64,000 nt of DNA from Aralia elata (GCA_034770075.1 CM068385.1:72360479-72424478); one strand, 5' to 3'; positions 9,395 to 22,450 are shown, counted from the stretch's first letter. A program made the numbers and translations. Notes: generated from the letters alone by a model not told the origin.

Positions 9395-12300
9395 ATGGCG
9401 CAAATTCTTAATAGTAAGATGCCGCCAAGAAGAAGACCGACACGTCAACAGACTCCTGAGGGATCTACAAACAACAATGACGAAACCAACACTAATCCAA
9501 TGCAGCAGTTGGTGGATTTATTAACGGGAGCATTTGCAAACCAACCCCAAGCTCAGGCCACGACTTTCAAAGACTTCAAGGCTGTTGGACCCCCAGAATT
9601 CCAAGGGTCTATGAATCCGATCGAAGCCCAAACATGGGTCATGGAGATGGAAAACGTTTTTGATGTCGCTAGGGTCAGCGAGGACCAAAAGACTGCATTT
9701 GCGACATTTATGTTGAAATCAGAAGCTAGCTATTGGTGGCAAGCTAATAAAACTCGAGGTGGTCAAGGGGTAATTCCGTGGGATAGATTCAAGGAGATGT
9801 TTTTCGAAACTTATTTTTCGGCGAGTGCGCAGAATCAGATGGAGGTGCAATTTCCGGAGTTAAAGTAAGGTACAATGACGGTGCCTGAGTATACTGCGAG
9901 ATTTAATGAGTTGGCGAGGTTTGCACCATATCAAGTCAATACGGATGAGAGAAAGGCTAGAAGGTTTGAGAAGGGACTGAAGCCCTGGTTGTTTAGTCGG
10001 GTTTCGATGTTCCAATTGAATTCGTTTGCGGCAGTGCTAGAGAAGGCGATTTTCGCCGAAGGAGGTAGTGATGCTCTATTTAAGTACAATTAGGAGCAAA
10101 GGAAGAAGAAGAATGAAAATGAGAATAAGGCAAGTGGTAGCCATGGTGGCAGTGGACAGAAGAGAAAGTGGAATGATAACGTTTCTGCGGGAAGTCAGCA
10201 GGGAAATCAGAAGAAGAAGGTGGAAGCGTGTAGCAACTGCGGGAAGAATCACGTGGGTGTTTGCTTGAAGGGCAGGAGAGTATGCTTTAATTGTGGTCAA
10301 GAGGGTCACATTGCCCCAAATTGCCCCAGTCCGAAAAAAGGTGCATGTTTCACTTGTGGATCGAAGGATCACCTTGCTCGAGATTGCCCTAAGAAAGCTT
10401 CAGGAGGAGTAAGCGGAGGAAAGGGAAACAACAGTGGAGGCAACTTAACTATCACTGGACCGACGCCATCTAATCGACCTACCACCCGAACATTCAACAT
10501 GACGGTGCAGGATGCTGTGCAGTCAAAGGATGTGGTGTCAGGTATTATTCCGGTCAATAATGTAAATGCTTACGTGTTATTTGATTCGGGTGCTACGTGT
10601 TCCTTTATATCCGATGATTTTGCTAGGAAATTAGAGTTACCACAGGAAGAGCTAGATTACCCTATGAACATAGAAATTGCGAATAGGGAAGTGATTTCTG
10701 TTAAGTTTGTACACAAGAACTGTCAGTTAGATATTAAAGGTCATGTGATGACGGTAAACCTAATCCCAATTCGACTTGGGGAGTTTGACGTTATTCTAGG
10801 AATAGATTGGTTGTTCAATCATGGGGTAATTATTGATTGCCAAAAGAAGTGTGTGAACCTTATGACTCCGTTAAAGGTAGTGTTTTATGGCAGCAAGTCG
10901 CCTAGATAAGCAAGTTGTCTGACGATGATGCAGGCCAGGAAGATGTTGAGGCAAGGATGTGTAGGATATCTAGCCTACATAGTTAATACACGAAAGGTGG
11001 GTACAAAGCTGAAGGAGATACCGGTAGTTAGGGATTTTGTGGACGTGTTTCCTGATAATTTGTCAGGACTACCGCCAGATAGGGAAATTGAATTTGTAAT
11101 TGATCTAGCACCGGGAACAGCCCCTATATCAAAAGCCGCGTATCGAATGGCTCTGGTAGAATTGAAGGAGTTGATGGTGCAACTGCAAGAGCTGCTAGAC
11201 AAGAAGTATATTCAACTGAGCATTTCGCCGTGGGAAGCGGTGGTATTATTTATTAAGAAGAAAGACGGATCAATGCATCTTTGCATTGATTATAGAGAGT
11301 TGAACAAGGTCACGATTAAAAACAAATATCCGTTGCCAAGAATCGATGACCTATTCGATCAGCTGAAAGGAGCAAGATATTTTTCAAAGATAGATCTGCG
11401 AAGTGGGTACCATCAGCTAAAGGTGAGAAAGGAAGACATACCAAAGACAACATTTCGAACTAGATATGGCCACTATGAGTTTTTAGTTATGTCATTTGGT
11501 TTAACAAACGCACCTGCAGCGTTTATGGATTTAATGAATAGAGTGTTTAAACCATTTTTAGATAAATTTGTAGTGGTATTCATAGATGATATTATGGTAT
11601 ATTCTAAAACTCAAGAAGAGCATGTGGAACACCTGAAGGTGACTTTGGAAATGTTAAGGAGGGAGAAATTGTATGCGAAATTCTCTAAATGTGAATTTTA
11701 GTTGGAGCGTGTCCAATTCCTTGGGCATGTTATTGATAGAGACGGAATTTCGGTGGATCCGACAAAAGTGGAAGCTGTAATGAATTGGGATCAACTGAAA
11801 ACACCATCGGAAGTAAGGAGTTTCTTGGGATTGGCGGGTTATTATAGGCGTTTTATTCAAGATTTCTCCAGAATCGCCTCTCCATTGACGAATTTGACAA
11901 GGAAGTAAGTGAAGTTCGTTTGAATGGAGAAATGCGAAGAAAGTTTTCAGGAGTTAAAGAGACGTTTGAGTTCAGCACCTGTGTTATCTTTACCGGATAA
12001 TACAGGGAATTTTGTAGTGTATAGTGACGCATCGCACAAGGGGTTAGGTTGCGTGCTTATGCAGAACGGTAAGGTTATCGCCTATGCATCGCGCCAATTA
12101 AAAGCTTATGAGAAAGGGTATCCGACCCATAATCTAGAGCTAGCAGCCGTGGTGTTTGCTTTAAAAATTTAGAGGCACTATCTCTATGGGAAAAAGTGTG
12201 AGATATACACGGACCATAAAAGTCTCAAGTATATTTTCACACAGAAGGATTTAAATATTCGTCAGAGACGATGGATAGAATTGATCAAAGATTACGATTG

Positions 12301-13914
12301 TGAAATCCTATACCATCCAGGGAAAGCTAATGTTGTTGTCGACGCTTTGAGCAGGAAGGGTAGAGAGAAGTTATCTTTGTTAACCGCTCAGGAGAAACTC
12401 ATAGCGAAAATGGCTAAGTTGGAGTTAGAGGCGAAATGTCTGGCAGAACCAAATGAAAAACTATTCCAGATGGAAACCCAGCCAACTTTGGTAAACAAGA
12501 TAAAATAAGCACAACTCCAGGATGAGGAGTGTGATAAAATACGGAAAAGCGTGCTTGAGGGTGAGGAGCTTAAATTCAAAATCGATAGCGAAGGGTTGCT
12601 AAGATTTGAAGGTAGAATCTGGGTTCCGTTAATGCAAGAGATCAGAGAGTAAATTTTGAACGAAGCTCATAATTCAAGATTTTCAGTTCACCCGGGAAGT
12701 ACAAAAATGTACCAGGATCTTCGACAACATTTCTGGTGGCCAAATATGAAAAGAGAAGTTGTTGAGTGTGTTGCGAAGTGCTTAACTTGTCAGAAAGTCA
12801 AAGCAGAACATCAGAGGCCAAGTGGTTTGCTACAGCCCTTGGAGATACCAGAATGGAAGTGGGAGCATATCACGATGGACTTCGTGGTAGGGCTTCCAAC
12901 TACTCAGAAGGGTTACGACGCAATATGGGTTATCATCGACAGGCTGACGAAATCAGCGCATTTCTTGTCAATAAAGATCAGATTCACCCTAGATCAGTTG
13001 GCAAAATTATACGTCAAGGAAATTATCTCGAGGCACGGTGTTCCAGTTTCAATTGTGTCAGACAGAGATCCACGTTTCACGTCCAAGTTTTGGAGGAGTC
13101 TGCAAGCTTGTATGGGGACGCAGTTGAGAATGAGTACATCGTATCATCCCCAAACTGATGGTCAAAGTGAAAGAACAATACAAACGTTAGAGGATATGTT
13201 ACGCGCGTGCGTCATGGAATTCAAAGGAAACTGGGATGACCATTTACCACTGGTCGAGTTTGCCTATAATAATAGCTATTACGCAAGCATTGGAATGCCG
13301 CCTTATGAAGCATTATACGGAAGAAAGTGCAGAACTCCATTATGTTGGGATGAGGTTGGTGAACGTCAACTATTGGGACCTGAACTGGTGCAGCAAACTG
13401 CTGAGGTCGTCAAGGTGATAAGAGCCAGATTATTAGCTGCTCAAGATAGGCAGAAGAAATATGCAGATAAGCACCGACAGAATAGAGAATTCGACGTCGG
13501 CAGTTTTGTATTTCTAAAGTATCTCCCTGGAAGGGAAATATCAGATTTGGTAAAAAGGGTAAGCTGAATCCGCGATTTATTGGACCCTTTGAGGTGTTGA
13601 AAAGAGTGGGAGAGGTGGCTTATGAAGCAGGTTTACCTCCCGAGTTAGCCCACATTCACAATGTCTTCCATATATCGGTGTTACGACCGTACAAGCCCGA
13701 TTATAAGCATGTTATACAATATAAACCAATTCAATTTGAGAAAGATTTGTCTTATGAAAAGGTTCCTGTGCAGATAATTGATAGGAAAGAACAGGTTCTC
13801 AGGAATAAAATTATACCTTCAGTGAAGGTAATCTGGAGGAACCACAACGCTGATGAAGCAACGTGGGAACTCGAAGAGAAAATGATGCAAAACTATCCCC
13901 AATTATTTGTTTAA
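9395..13914 (+). pseudogene. gag-pol: Element B gag-pol polyprotein, inactivated
   Basis: The likely start is the ATG at 9395, or the MPPRRR Met at 9419. In order it has gag, three CCHC-like knuckles (10223-10390), protease DSGA (about 10585), RT with VVFIDDIMVYS (about 11573-11605), RNase H (VVYSDASHKGLGC, about 12014), integrase with an H-H-C-C zinc site and catalytic D, D, E (DFVVGLP, SDRDPRFTS, TDGQSERT), and a C-terminal chromodomain (VKVIWRNHNADEATWELEE). Nonsense codons lie at 9866, 10091, 10907, 11699, 11906, 11921, 12170, 12506 and 12650. A one-base frameshift lies near 13516-13520. Most of the stops fit C-to-T or G-to-A changes from Gln or Trp codons. It cannot make a functional polyprotein. 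Confidence 0.92.
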
Positions 13915-13928
13915 TTAATGTATCGCAA

Positions 13929-14024
13929 TTCTGGGGACAGAATCCTTGTAAGGAGGGGAGAATGTAACGGTTGAATTGATTTCGTTGTGATTCTGGGGAC
14001 AGAATCCTTTTAAGGAGGGAAGGA
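13929..14024 (+). other. Element B polypurine tract and duplicated PPT/LTR junction
   Basis: The working PPT is AAGGAGGGAAGGA at 14012-14024, directly before the LTR start TGTAACGAATG. A 62-bp duplication places a second copy just upstream: TTCTGGGGACAGAATCC recurs at 13929 and 13991, and the first copy carries its own purine tract followed by TGTAACGG at 13963-13970. Confidence 0.75.
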
Positions 14025-15345
14025 TGTAACGAATGTAATTTTTGTGAATAAATAAAATATTTATTGAGTTAAATAAATATTTTTGTTAATTTATTTATTG
14101 AGTAAAAATAAATAGATGATAAAGTTATTGTGGAGTAATTCATTTTAGTGTAATTATTATAATTTTAATTTAAATGTAATTTGATGTGTCTATTCTAATT
14201 TAATTTAATAATTAAATTAGATGAATAAAATGATTTATTTGAATAAAGGATTTATTTGAATAAAATAATTTATTTGGTATGGTGATATTGATCAAATAAA
14301 GGTTATAATTAAATTAGTAAGATTTAATTGAATTTATTTAATAATAAGTTTAATTAAATTTAAAGTGTGACAAGTGTGACAATTAAACTATATAGTATAA
14401 TGAGTTATTAAAATAAATGGAAGAAGGGTTTTATTTAACTAAACCAAACAAGGCCTTGTGGCCCTTGGTTGGTAAAAATAAATTTTTTTTAGGGTCTAGC
14501 CAAACAAGGCTTTGTGACCTTTTAGTTTTTTTAACTGATAAGGCTGATAAGTTTGTAACTGGTGAATTGATAAAACCACGTGAAGTTTTATCAGTTTAGT
14601 TTCATAAGCCAGAAAAAGATAAAATACAGAGAAGAAGAGAGAAATTGAGAGAAATTTTTTGGAAATTGGAATCAAGAATTCAAGCAAGGAGGATTAACCA
14701 AGTTTTCAAAGCAATAGAAGGTGAATTTTAAAGTCTAATTATATTTTCTCAGAACACTTTATTGTAAAATAATTTCTTCACTGTATATGAATTTTTACTT
14801 ATCTGTATGTGATTATAATCGCGCAATGCATGAATTAGTTGGTTGTATTTGATAATATGCATGTATTAGTGATTATATGATGTTATAAACCAATTTGTAG
14901 GAATTAATCCATGAAAACATGCTTTAGAATTGAGTTTTTGGTTTTACAGAGTTTTATTTCATGTATGGCTTATATGTATGAAAATTGATGTTCAATTAGA
15001 TTATTAATCGGTAAATTGACGTTTGATTGTGTTAATATGATGAGAAACAAAAAGAATGCAAGTGGAATGGATTAAAATGGTTTAAATATGAATTCACAGT
15101 GTTTAATTTTATCAAATAAGCCAAAATATGAATATTTTGTTCAAACAGTGAATTTTTGGATTTTAATTGGTTGATTATGTGTTTTATAATAGTTAGAATT
15201 GTTAGAAACATGTTGGGCTATTGTTTTACAACATGTTTGATGTCGGGGTGTGTTTAATTTATAAGTCGAATGATAGAATTTGGAAAATTTGGTCTGAATT
15301 TTGCTGGTTCGCGAACTGTGGGAGATGGCAGTCAAGTTCCTCGCC

Positions 15346-15450
15346 CCGGCGATGGAAATGAACTGCATTTTCTCGCCCAGGTGAGCTAAATGAACTAAGT
15401 TTTCTTGCCCCGGCGAGAAAATTATACAGAAAATTCTCGCCCCAGCGAGC
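15346..15450 (+). repeat. Palindrome cluster in the B LTR
   Basis: Four copies of a TCTCGCCCCGGCGAGA-type unit occur here, the B counterpart of 5308-5437 in A. The best preserved is a 10-bp stem TTTTCTTGCC/GGCGAGAAAA around CC at 15400-15421, with one T-G wobble. The others are partly decayed. Confidence 0.7.
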
Positions 15451-16200
15451 TCATTGCAGGAAAAGTTATTTTTTTTTCTTTTCTTTGTAGTTACGCTATG
15501 TCACCCTATGCATGTTTAAAACTTAGACTAAGGTATCAAATGATCAATAGGATACTACGATGGATGTTAAGCAAGTACTTATTGATTATCAAATGGCAAT
15601 CGAAATGTTACAATGAAATTGGATAAAACGAATTTTAAAGTGCTTAGTATACTGTATTACCGATTTATAAACGAAATGTATAGGTTGATTAAAGAGCGTG
15701 AACTTTAATCTGTAATCTACGCACGAGGCAAGTTTCTGAACTCCACTATTACATTGAGCAAGTTTTCTATTCTTGTTCTCTTTATTTTGTTGAAAGCAAG
15801 TTCCCTAAACTTAACTTTTACTCAAGCAAGATTCCTACTTTACTTTCATTGAGCAAGTTTATTAACCTTAGCTTATTATTGTTCAAGCAAGGTTGTTATA
15901 GTATCATATGGTTATGTACCTTTCAAGTCATCTGCTAAATTATTATGAATTGTTGATCATACTTCGAACATAAATTCCATTGTATGATTTTATTGTTGAA
16001 TCAAATACTTTAGTGACTAGCAAACCCTTATTGATTCAGCTAGTCCATAGTTGATGAGCGTTTCAAAAACTGAGAATATCTTGACGTTATTCCAAATCAA
16101 GTTTCTTTCGGTATGGATTTTGAAATCAAACTGAGATGAACAACCCTAATATAGGGGATTAATTACGCAACAGCGTTTAAATGTTTGTGCACAATATATT

Positions 16201-16227
16201 GTACAAAGGGCTGATCCCCCGGAGTAC
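16201..16227 (+). promoter_or_regulatory. CTGATCC-loop hairpin in the B LTR
   Basis: This is the 27-nt unit with terminal GTAC boxes, stem GGG/CCC and loop CTGATCC. The copy in the B 5' LTR was split by K at its C-run (7555). Confidence 0.6.
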
Positions 16228-17076
16228 AAAACGGATAGTCCATAGTCTATAAGACTGTTAAAGGTTACAGTAGAGATACTTGTTAACCTTGGACACAGTT
16301 CAAGGTCTTATGACCCTCAGATATATTATCGATCTTAAAATCTATGTTCAATTCTTGAGCCAAGTTTCCTATTGAGCTCTCAGTCCTTTGAATTGTTATT
16401 GATTGATCTTGGATAAACTATTATACCTCAGTTAAACTCTACTCCATTGATTATTCAGTTGCTATCGTTATCATACTTGTGGGCAATTGTTTGTTCACCC
16501 TTGCATTAAACATTGCAGCTAGGACTGAGAAATCAGATGAGCCGTCCACTAGTAAGCGCAAAGGCAAGATGCAGAAGTAGCTGGCGAGTTGTTATCTGTT
16601 TAATGAATTTATGTAATAAGACTTGTTTAATTTATGTTTTAATTCCGCAACGATGTAATAAAGGTTAGATGACATGGGGATTTGTTTACCTAAAGATTTA
16701 AGTTGTAACCCCTATTGTTGGGAGATAATTTATTCAGTTTAATTATATTGTCTTTTATCATGGGTAGTTAGTTCTGAATGTATGGAATACTGAACACTAA
16801 ATCTGAGGAATTGAAGTACCTGGATTTGGGGGTGTCACAACTACTTTGCTCAGCAAGTTTAAAATGAATAAAGAGGATATATAATGAATGAATGAGAATA
16901 ATAATCGTATAGTTCAACAATTTAAGAACATTGAAGAAATAGCTAACAATATAATCAAAGTTCAAATGAAGAAATAAATATTGATTATTTACTGTTGAGT
17001 GGTCCAATAGACCATGAACTTTTGGCCAAAGGATCAATCATTCGACTGACCCTTTTAAACACCTGGCCCGTCAGTA

Positions 17077-17103
17077 GTACTCGAGGGGATCAGCCTCTCG
17101 TAC
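17077..17103 (-). promoter_or_regulatory. CTGATCC-loop hairpin in the H2 LTR
   Basis: It has the same 27-nt layout on the minus strand: GTAC ends, stem GAGG/CCTC, loop CTGATCC, and an internal loop GA/GA that could form tandem G-A pairs in RNA. Confidence 0.6.
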
Positions 17104-18075
17104 CCTAAGTATATGCATAACATTTAACTCTGACTACATCGAATAACCGACACATTAAAATCCCCTAATAAGGGTTGCTCTCTCAGTCCAAAAATCTGTA
17201 CCAACTACTGGTTTGGATAGCTTTTAAAGTAATAACCTGTACATGTCTAGCCGAAACAAGTGGCGTAGACTATTTCCTTAAACAATCCATGAATGAAGAA
17301 CTTACATTTTATAGTCCAACAACAGATCATGAATTCAAATGCACAAGGTGCGAATATCAATAATTATCTTTGATGTGGAGTAATTAACAATAATTAATCC
17401 ACTAATATAACTTGAAAGTAATAACTCGATTTGAGTCATGAAACTTGCAACAATATACAACATTTGTATAAAATAGGAAACTTGCCCAAATGTAAAGGTT
17501 GAGTAAGTTTAAAAACTTGCACTGATATAGAATACTTGCTCAATTAATAAATAAACTCGCACAATAAATGAAAGTTATACGGTTGAGAAAATCTGCCCAA
17601 TATTAAATTGAGTTAGGGTAAGGAAACTTGCCCAACACAAGGGTTAGACAAGCGTTAGGAAACTTACCTGATGTGTCTGCTACAATATTACAATACACAC
17701 TCCTTAATATCCTACACATGTAAATACATATTCATATAACAATTAGTCACATAAGGATTTGGTTCAAAACAGACTTCGCATCATTAAAACACATTGATTG
17801 CCACTACGACTACCTAGTCGAGGGTCTCGCTCCCCAACAACGCCCCTTGGAAGCCAAACGTAAGTTTGAACCAGGTTACTCAATTTACGCCTTAAGATAA
17901 CACCAATTTGGTTGACACTTAATATACAATTAAGAAATTAAGGCTTAATAAGGTATAAATAACTAACTTGTCTAATCATTTAGTACAAAAATATAAGTTT
18001 TGGACTCGCTGAAAAAAATGCACTAGGTCCGACCCGACCCGATCTGACCGACCCGAACCAGTCCTGACACGGCAC

Positions 18076-18278
18076 TGGCGCTACGGCGCCAAGCCTAACA
18101 CTAGATCCCACGCTGCGGCGTGAGTCCCGTGTCCGTCTTCTGCCACGTGGCATCGCTGTGGCGCCAAGCTTATTACTTGGAAGTGGCGCTGCGCACGTGA
18201 GTCCTGTTCTTTCCCTATTTTGCCCCTTGCGTCGGCGTCAGCTGTAAGGCTTATGAATGACGCTGCGGCGTCATTCAT
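18076..18278 (-). repeat. GC-rich hairpin cluster in the H2 LTR
   Basis: On the plus strand there are three perfect hairpins: TGGCGC-TACG-GCGCCA (18076-18091), CACGC-TGCG-GCGTG (18109-18122), and an 11-bp stem ATGAATGACGC/GCGTCATTCAT around TGCG (18253-18278). Decayed copies lie between them. On the sense strand of the element (minus) the loops read CGTA or CGCA. Confidence 0.75.
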
Positions 18279-19732
18279 CAGTAGCCGGATTCTGGGTTTA
18301 ATCCCAGTTCGCAATTCCGACCTCCGGTCACTCCAACCTCCATAACTCCTTCAATACACAAGCAAATTGGTCCATTTCGGACTCTATGGACTCCTAAGAC
18401 ATAGGGCTACAATATATCAAAAATTTATAATTACCTATGGACATTAACACCACCAAATATTAAGCCAAAATACAAAGTTATGCTCTGTTTTTCGAGTTCT
18501 TGACAAGTTTAACAAAAATCATTACTACGAACTCATTTTAACTCCTTTTTACTCCATTCCAACTGGGTTAGTTTCGTAACCCATGGAACTACCATACCAT
18601 AACAACAAATAAAATTAATAAACAAGAAATCATAGCTTTATAGTCCTTTAAAATGGTCCGAACGTCCAAAGTCTATGGTTTGTCCATTGTTCTTGCTCCA
18701 TTAAGCCAAGGTAAGGATTTCTTGCGTTTTTGTTCCACGTTAATGTTTTTAATAGCGTACATAACCTCTTAACAACATTTACAAACATCCAAAACAAACA
18801 AAAACAACAAGAATTGCCAGAAAATCGAACTACAAACTTAATAGCTCAAAAACCTCAAAAACTTGAAAACCTTAACAAAATCGAAAGGAAATCAGTTTTG
18901 GTTGGTTGTTTACCTCTATAAATCTCTTCTAGAGGCTAAGATAATCAGCTAGGCTCCTTGCTTGAGTTCCTTCCTTTGCTTGGTTGCCTTCCTCTTTCAC
19001 CCGCTTCTCTTTCTCCTTCCTCCTGAACTCTCTTCTTTCTTCTTCCTTGTTCTTGTTCTTCTTCTTCTCCAGCACTCTCTCTATCTATCTACAGCTGAAC
19101 CAACTGACTTGGAATGGAATGGAAGAGCTGCTGAGCAATGGTTTTGGGAAAGGAAGGGAAATGGTGGCTTCGGGAGAAAGAAGGAATGTTGGGCACTTGG
19201 TTGCTCAATGCATTTGTCCAACAAATGCAAGGTTTGCGGACAACTCCCTCTACTCTCTCATTTGATTGGTCCAAAATTGTTGGGTGGTTCCCTCTTAGAG
19301 TAACATGCAAAAATAAATACACAAATACACCAAAAAAATATCCGAAAACTCCCATTTTTGTACCCAATTTGCTCAATAACTCTACCCATAATTAAAATGG
19401 GTATTACCATAAATATTAGGATGCGTACAAATAATTATTATGGGCTTTGTCTATTTATTCGGAACACCCATAATATACATTTCGGATATAAATTAAATCA
19501 CTAATGAGCTCAAATAAATATTTCAGCGCTGGAAAAAATTATCACTTCGCTCACACGTATTAACTAAATTATTCAACATCGAAAAAGACGAAAATATATC
19601 TGCTATGAATAGTGCCTCAAGAAGCGTGTCCGTGAATAGTAATTTAGCGATATTGCGCGAAATCAATTTATTCACTTAAACAAAACTATAACATGTAAAA
19701 TTTTATGCATTCACGTAATCCAGGTTGTCACA

Positions 19733-19833
19733 CAACCTTTAAACATGCAACACAAATAATAATATTAATAAAATATTCATTAATATTCAAAAATTCGAAT
19801 TACAAGGCAAATTCAAAATTTCCAGTCGTTACA
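19733..19833 (-). repeat. Element H1: first 101 bp of another LTR
   Basis: On the minus strand it starts TGTAACGACTGG at 19833, a typical Tekay LTR start, and is interrupted by H2. Its right flank ATACT (19834-19838) would be the TSD. Only the terminal segment is visible, so the family is uncertain. Confidence 0.5.
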
Positions 19834-19916
19834 ATACTCTATACGAGTTTGTTTCTAAGGTTATAACCTAGGTTTCATATTCCTAAATTTTATAACCTAC
19901 AGCTCTAATACCAACC
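19834..19916 (-). mobile_element. Element I: start of internal region with PBS
   Basis: The minus strand reads PBS TGGTATTAGAGC at 19902-19913 (one mismatch to initiator tRNA-Met). It is followed by GTAGGTTATAAAATTTAG and CCTAGGTTATAACC, which match the leader of C just after its PBS (25594-25640). H1 cuts it at 19833. Confidence 0.75.
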
Positions 19917-20438
19917 CGTGACACTCCCAAACTCGGGTACTAATACTTCGAATTTAGTGCTCACGATAAGGAACATCCAATCACTTTTAAACAACATATA
20001 ACAACTAATGCGAAATGAATAGACATATATTGTTCATTACAAAAGGTTAAGTACGCCCCAAGGTCCGTAACCTTAAATAAATACATCACGAAGTACAAAA
20101 GTAGCTAATAGGGTTCGTGTTACATTAACTAATATATAAACAAAATATTAAGGTAGATAAATCGTATATCTAAAGTCTAGGACTTCATCTTCCCCTTGCC
20201 CTTATCCTTGCTAGAGCACTTGGGCTTAGCTATAATTGGTTCCTGACATAGCAAGAGTGAGCAACTACTTTGCTCAGCAAGTTTAAAAATAAATAAGAAA
20301 GATATATCATGAATGAAAGGGGAATAACTGAAAATTGATTTAACAATATGAATAACTGAAACAATATAACTAATGTCCAAATGAATAATGAAGATTGATT
20401 ATTAAAATACTGAACAGTCAAATAGACTATGAACATAC
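19917..20438 (-). repeat. Element I 5' LTR, 3' end (522 bp)
   Basis: It ends at 19917 beside the PBS. The expected terminal CA is CG here, so the LTR end is mutated. It matches H2 over 20269-20420. It is interrupted on the right by G, with CATAC at 20434-20438 as the likely target duplication. Confidence 0.75.
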
Positions 20439-21532
20439 TGTTTGGGAGAACAGTCGTTAAGCAATCCAAAATTAAACCTCACTTTCACTCTACGAATTCA
20501 AAGAATGAGCACAGTAGTAAGTAAGGATCGATCCCACAAAGAACTGATATTGTTCTAAACTTATTCTAATGTTTCTAACCAAAAACAATAATTGAAAGTT
20601 GGGGGGTTTTGAATCAATTATAATTAACTAAGTAAAATAGAATTAAATTAATAAAGATGATCAAATATATAAAAGCTTCAGTTCTTCAGTTCAGCTTCAC
20701 CAATTTACAGTAATAGAATAATCAAGTTAATATTATTTCTTCCTTCAATGAAATTAATAACCCTAGATGATCAGCAATCGCTCAATTATTCAAAATTCTC
20801 CTTAAGTTTAAATCTAATGTGACAATCGCCCCCACTAGACTATAACTGTTATATAACCCAAAACTATCAATCTAGATTTAATATGACAGAAGCATTAAGA
20901 ATTAGAGAATTAGGTTGTTCCAAGCAACAATCACACTATCAGGGATTATTTAACTTGCCCTCTGATAATCTTAATAATACCCAAAAGCTTGTCCACAATC
21001 AAATATTACTAAGTACAACCTGTGATCAGATATAACATCGTTTGCTTAATATTATACCTTAATCTAGCAGATGATAACAATTCACCAATTTAATCCTGCA
21101 GAAACCAAATTAGTAAACTGAGTAACATATAAGAAATTTAACCAGATTATCAGAATAAATTTCGTACACGAAAGAATCAATAATATAACTTAATTATTAT
21201 ATTAACTGTAAATATGGTTCCACATCCCTTCAGAACTGAATACAAGAACTAAGCTAGCATGCTGATAAAGTATACCTAAGATCAGGGATAATGGATGTTG
21301 AATTCTGTTGAACTGATTACAAGTGATAGGTATTTATAGGTTAACCCTAGAAGAATTCTAACCCTACTCTACTTTGGAAGTCTTCAATCTGTAGATATGG
21401 TAGGATTCTAAATCCTTGTCAAACTCTGCAATTCAGCTTTAAGTAGCTTCTTTATCATATTAAATATAAGTTTCCAAAACCAAATCTTCTTCAGTTTCCT
21501 TTTTAAGTTCGATTCAGTTTGGCATCAGTTTC
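20439..21532 (-). repeat. Element G 3' LTR, distal part
   Basis: This is an Athila-type LTR on the minus strand. It contains GTGGGATCGATCCTTACTTAC, matching the K and F LTRs, and ends CCCAAACA at 20439. C interrupts it, and it resumes at 35707. The last five bases GTTTC (21528-21532) are the left copy of the TSD of C. Confidence 0.82.
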
Positions 21533-22450
21533 TGTAATGTCCAGGATTTTAACATTGTATTGAATTCTATTGTAATAAATAAAATTTATTTTATATAATT
21601 TTTCGGACTTAATTGGATCCATGTAAACAATTATTATTTAATTATATAATTATATGGTCCAATAGAATTTTCCTGCATTAAAGGGACTCACTGGTAGACC
21701 GGTTAAATCAGTGAGTCCACCCTACGAATTTGTTGGCAAGAAAAATTTGGAAGGATTAATAAATAATTTCATTATTTTTATCAGATTTAAATAATTCTCA
21801 TAAGGAATTATAGTTGTAATAAATAATTAATTAATATAACTATTTCATTCAATTTAAATATTAGGAGCATAGTGTAAACAAGTTGGGTTATTTTCTTTAT
21901 TTTCAATAGGCCCAAATTTTAATTAGGCGAAGCCCAATCTCCTTTTCCTATTGGGTCATTATTTTTAGCCGACCCAACCCTATTGGGTTGAGTCCAATCC
22001 CTTTTCGCCGGGTCGAACCCATTTCTTCTTGGGTCGGGTTGAATCCGTTTCCTTGGTTCAGACGATCATGAGCTCAATTGGGGAATAACTAGTTAAACCA
22101 ATTTAGGGGAAAGGAAATTCGATCGGTACTGCTATTGGGAAGGGCCGAGCCTAGGACCTAAGATTTCACATCAGATGGAACGAGGTGCCAGTCGCCGGCG
22201 ATAACAGGGGATAAGGAGCGGCGACCGGCAGCTACCATTGTGTAACCAGCGGGTGAAGCAAGGGAGGGTATCGACGGTCAAGCGAGCAACCCAAATAGAC
22301 TGGGAAACCCTTATGCCCTGTGGGTAATGGGTGCATCGACTGCTGGTCTGGGAAGGGGTCTAAGAAGCTAGGTTGCTGCTGAACTTTTCCCTATTGAGCC
22401 GACAGTGAGCGACGGAAGGGACGGCTGAAGGATTCGGCGATAACAGGGGA

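Larger units (their letters stand above)
7555..16839 (+). mobile_element. Element B: decayed Tekay-type retrotransposon
   Basis: The order is partial 5' LTR (7555-8179), PBS, broken pre-gag ORF, broken gag-pol, duplicated PPT junction, and complete 3' LTR (14025-16839). Its 5' LTR is interrupted on the left by K, so the first part lies outside the window. The right flank ACTAC (16840-16844) is the expected 5-bp target duplication and lies in H2. It is an older member of the same family as A. Confidence 0.92.
14025..16839 (+). repeat. Element B 3' LTR (2815 bp)
   Basis: It starts TGTAACGAATG and ends GGTGTCACA. It contains GGCCTTGTTTGG-related repeats in the U3 part, a GAGA-rich leader near 14630, the palindrome cluster at 15346-15450, and the CTGATCC hairpin at 16201-16227. 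Several GAGCAAGTT-like motifs occur at 15730-15895. The flank ACTAC follows. Confidence 0.93.
16840..19732 (-). repeat. Element H2: Tekay-type LTR, 3' end missing
   Basis: On the minus strand it starts TGTGACAACCTGG at 19732. The lower-coordinate end is cut by B; by comparison with the LTR of I about 350 bp are missing and lie left of B outside the window. The stretch 16840-16990 matches 20269-20420 of I. It contains the CTGATCC hairpin (17077-17103), repeated CAAGTTT-like motifs (17400-17680), a GC-rich hairpin cluster (18076-18278), and a GA-rich leader on the sense strand (18960-19100). Right flank CAACC (19733-19737) is the expected TSD. Small ORFs at 18962-19303 are low-complexity and not supported. 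Confidence 0.8.

Noticed and set aside
18076..18278. Rho-independent-type terminators
   Set aside because: GC-rich hairpins are present but lack T-runs, and the organism is a plant, where this signal does not apply.
18962..19395. Small protein genes in the H2 LTR
   Set aside because: They are Leu/Ser/Phe-rich products of a pyrimidine-rich tract that is the GA-rich leader of the LTR on the other strand. The three overlapping frames are all open only because of low complexity.
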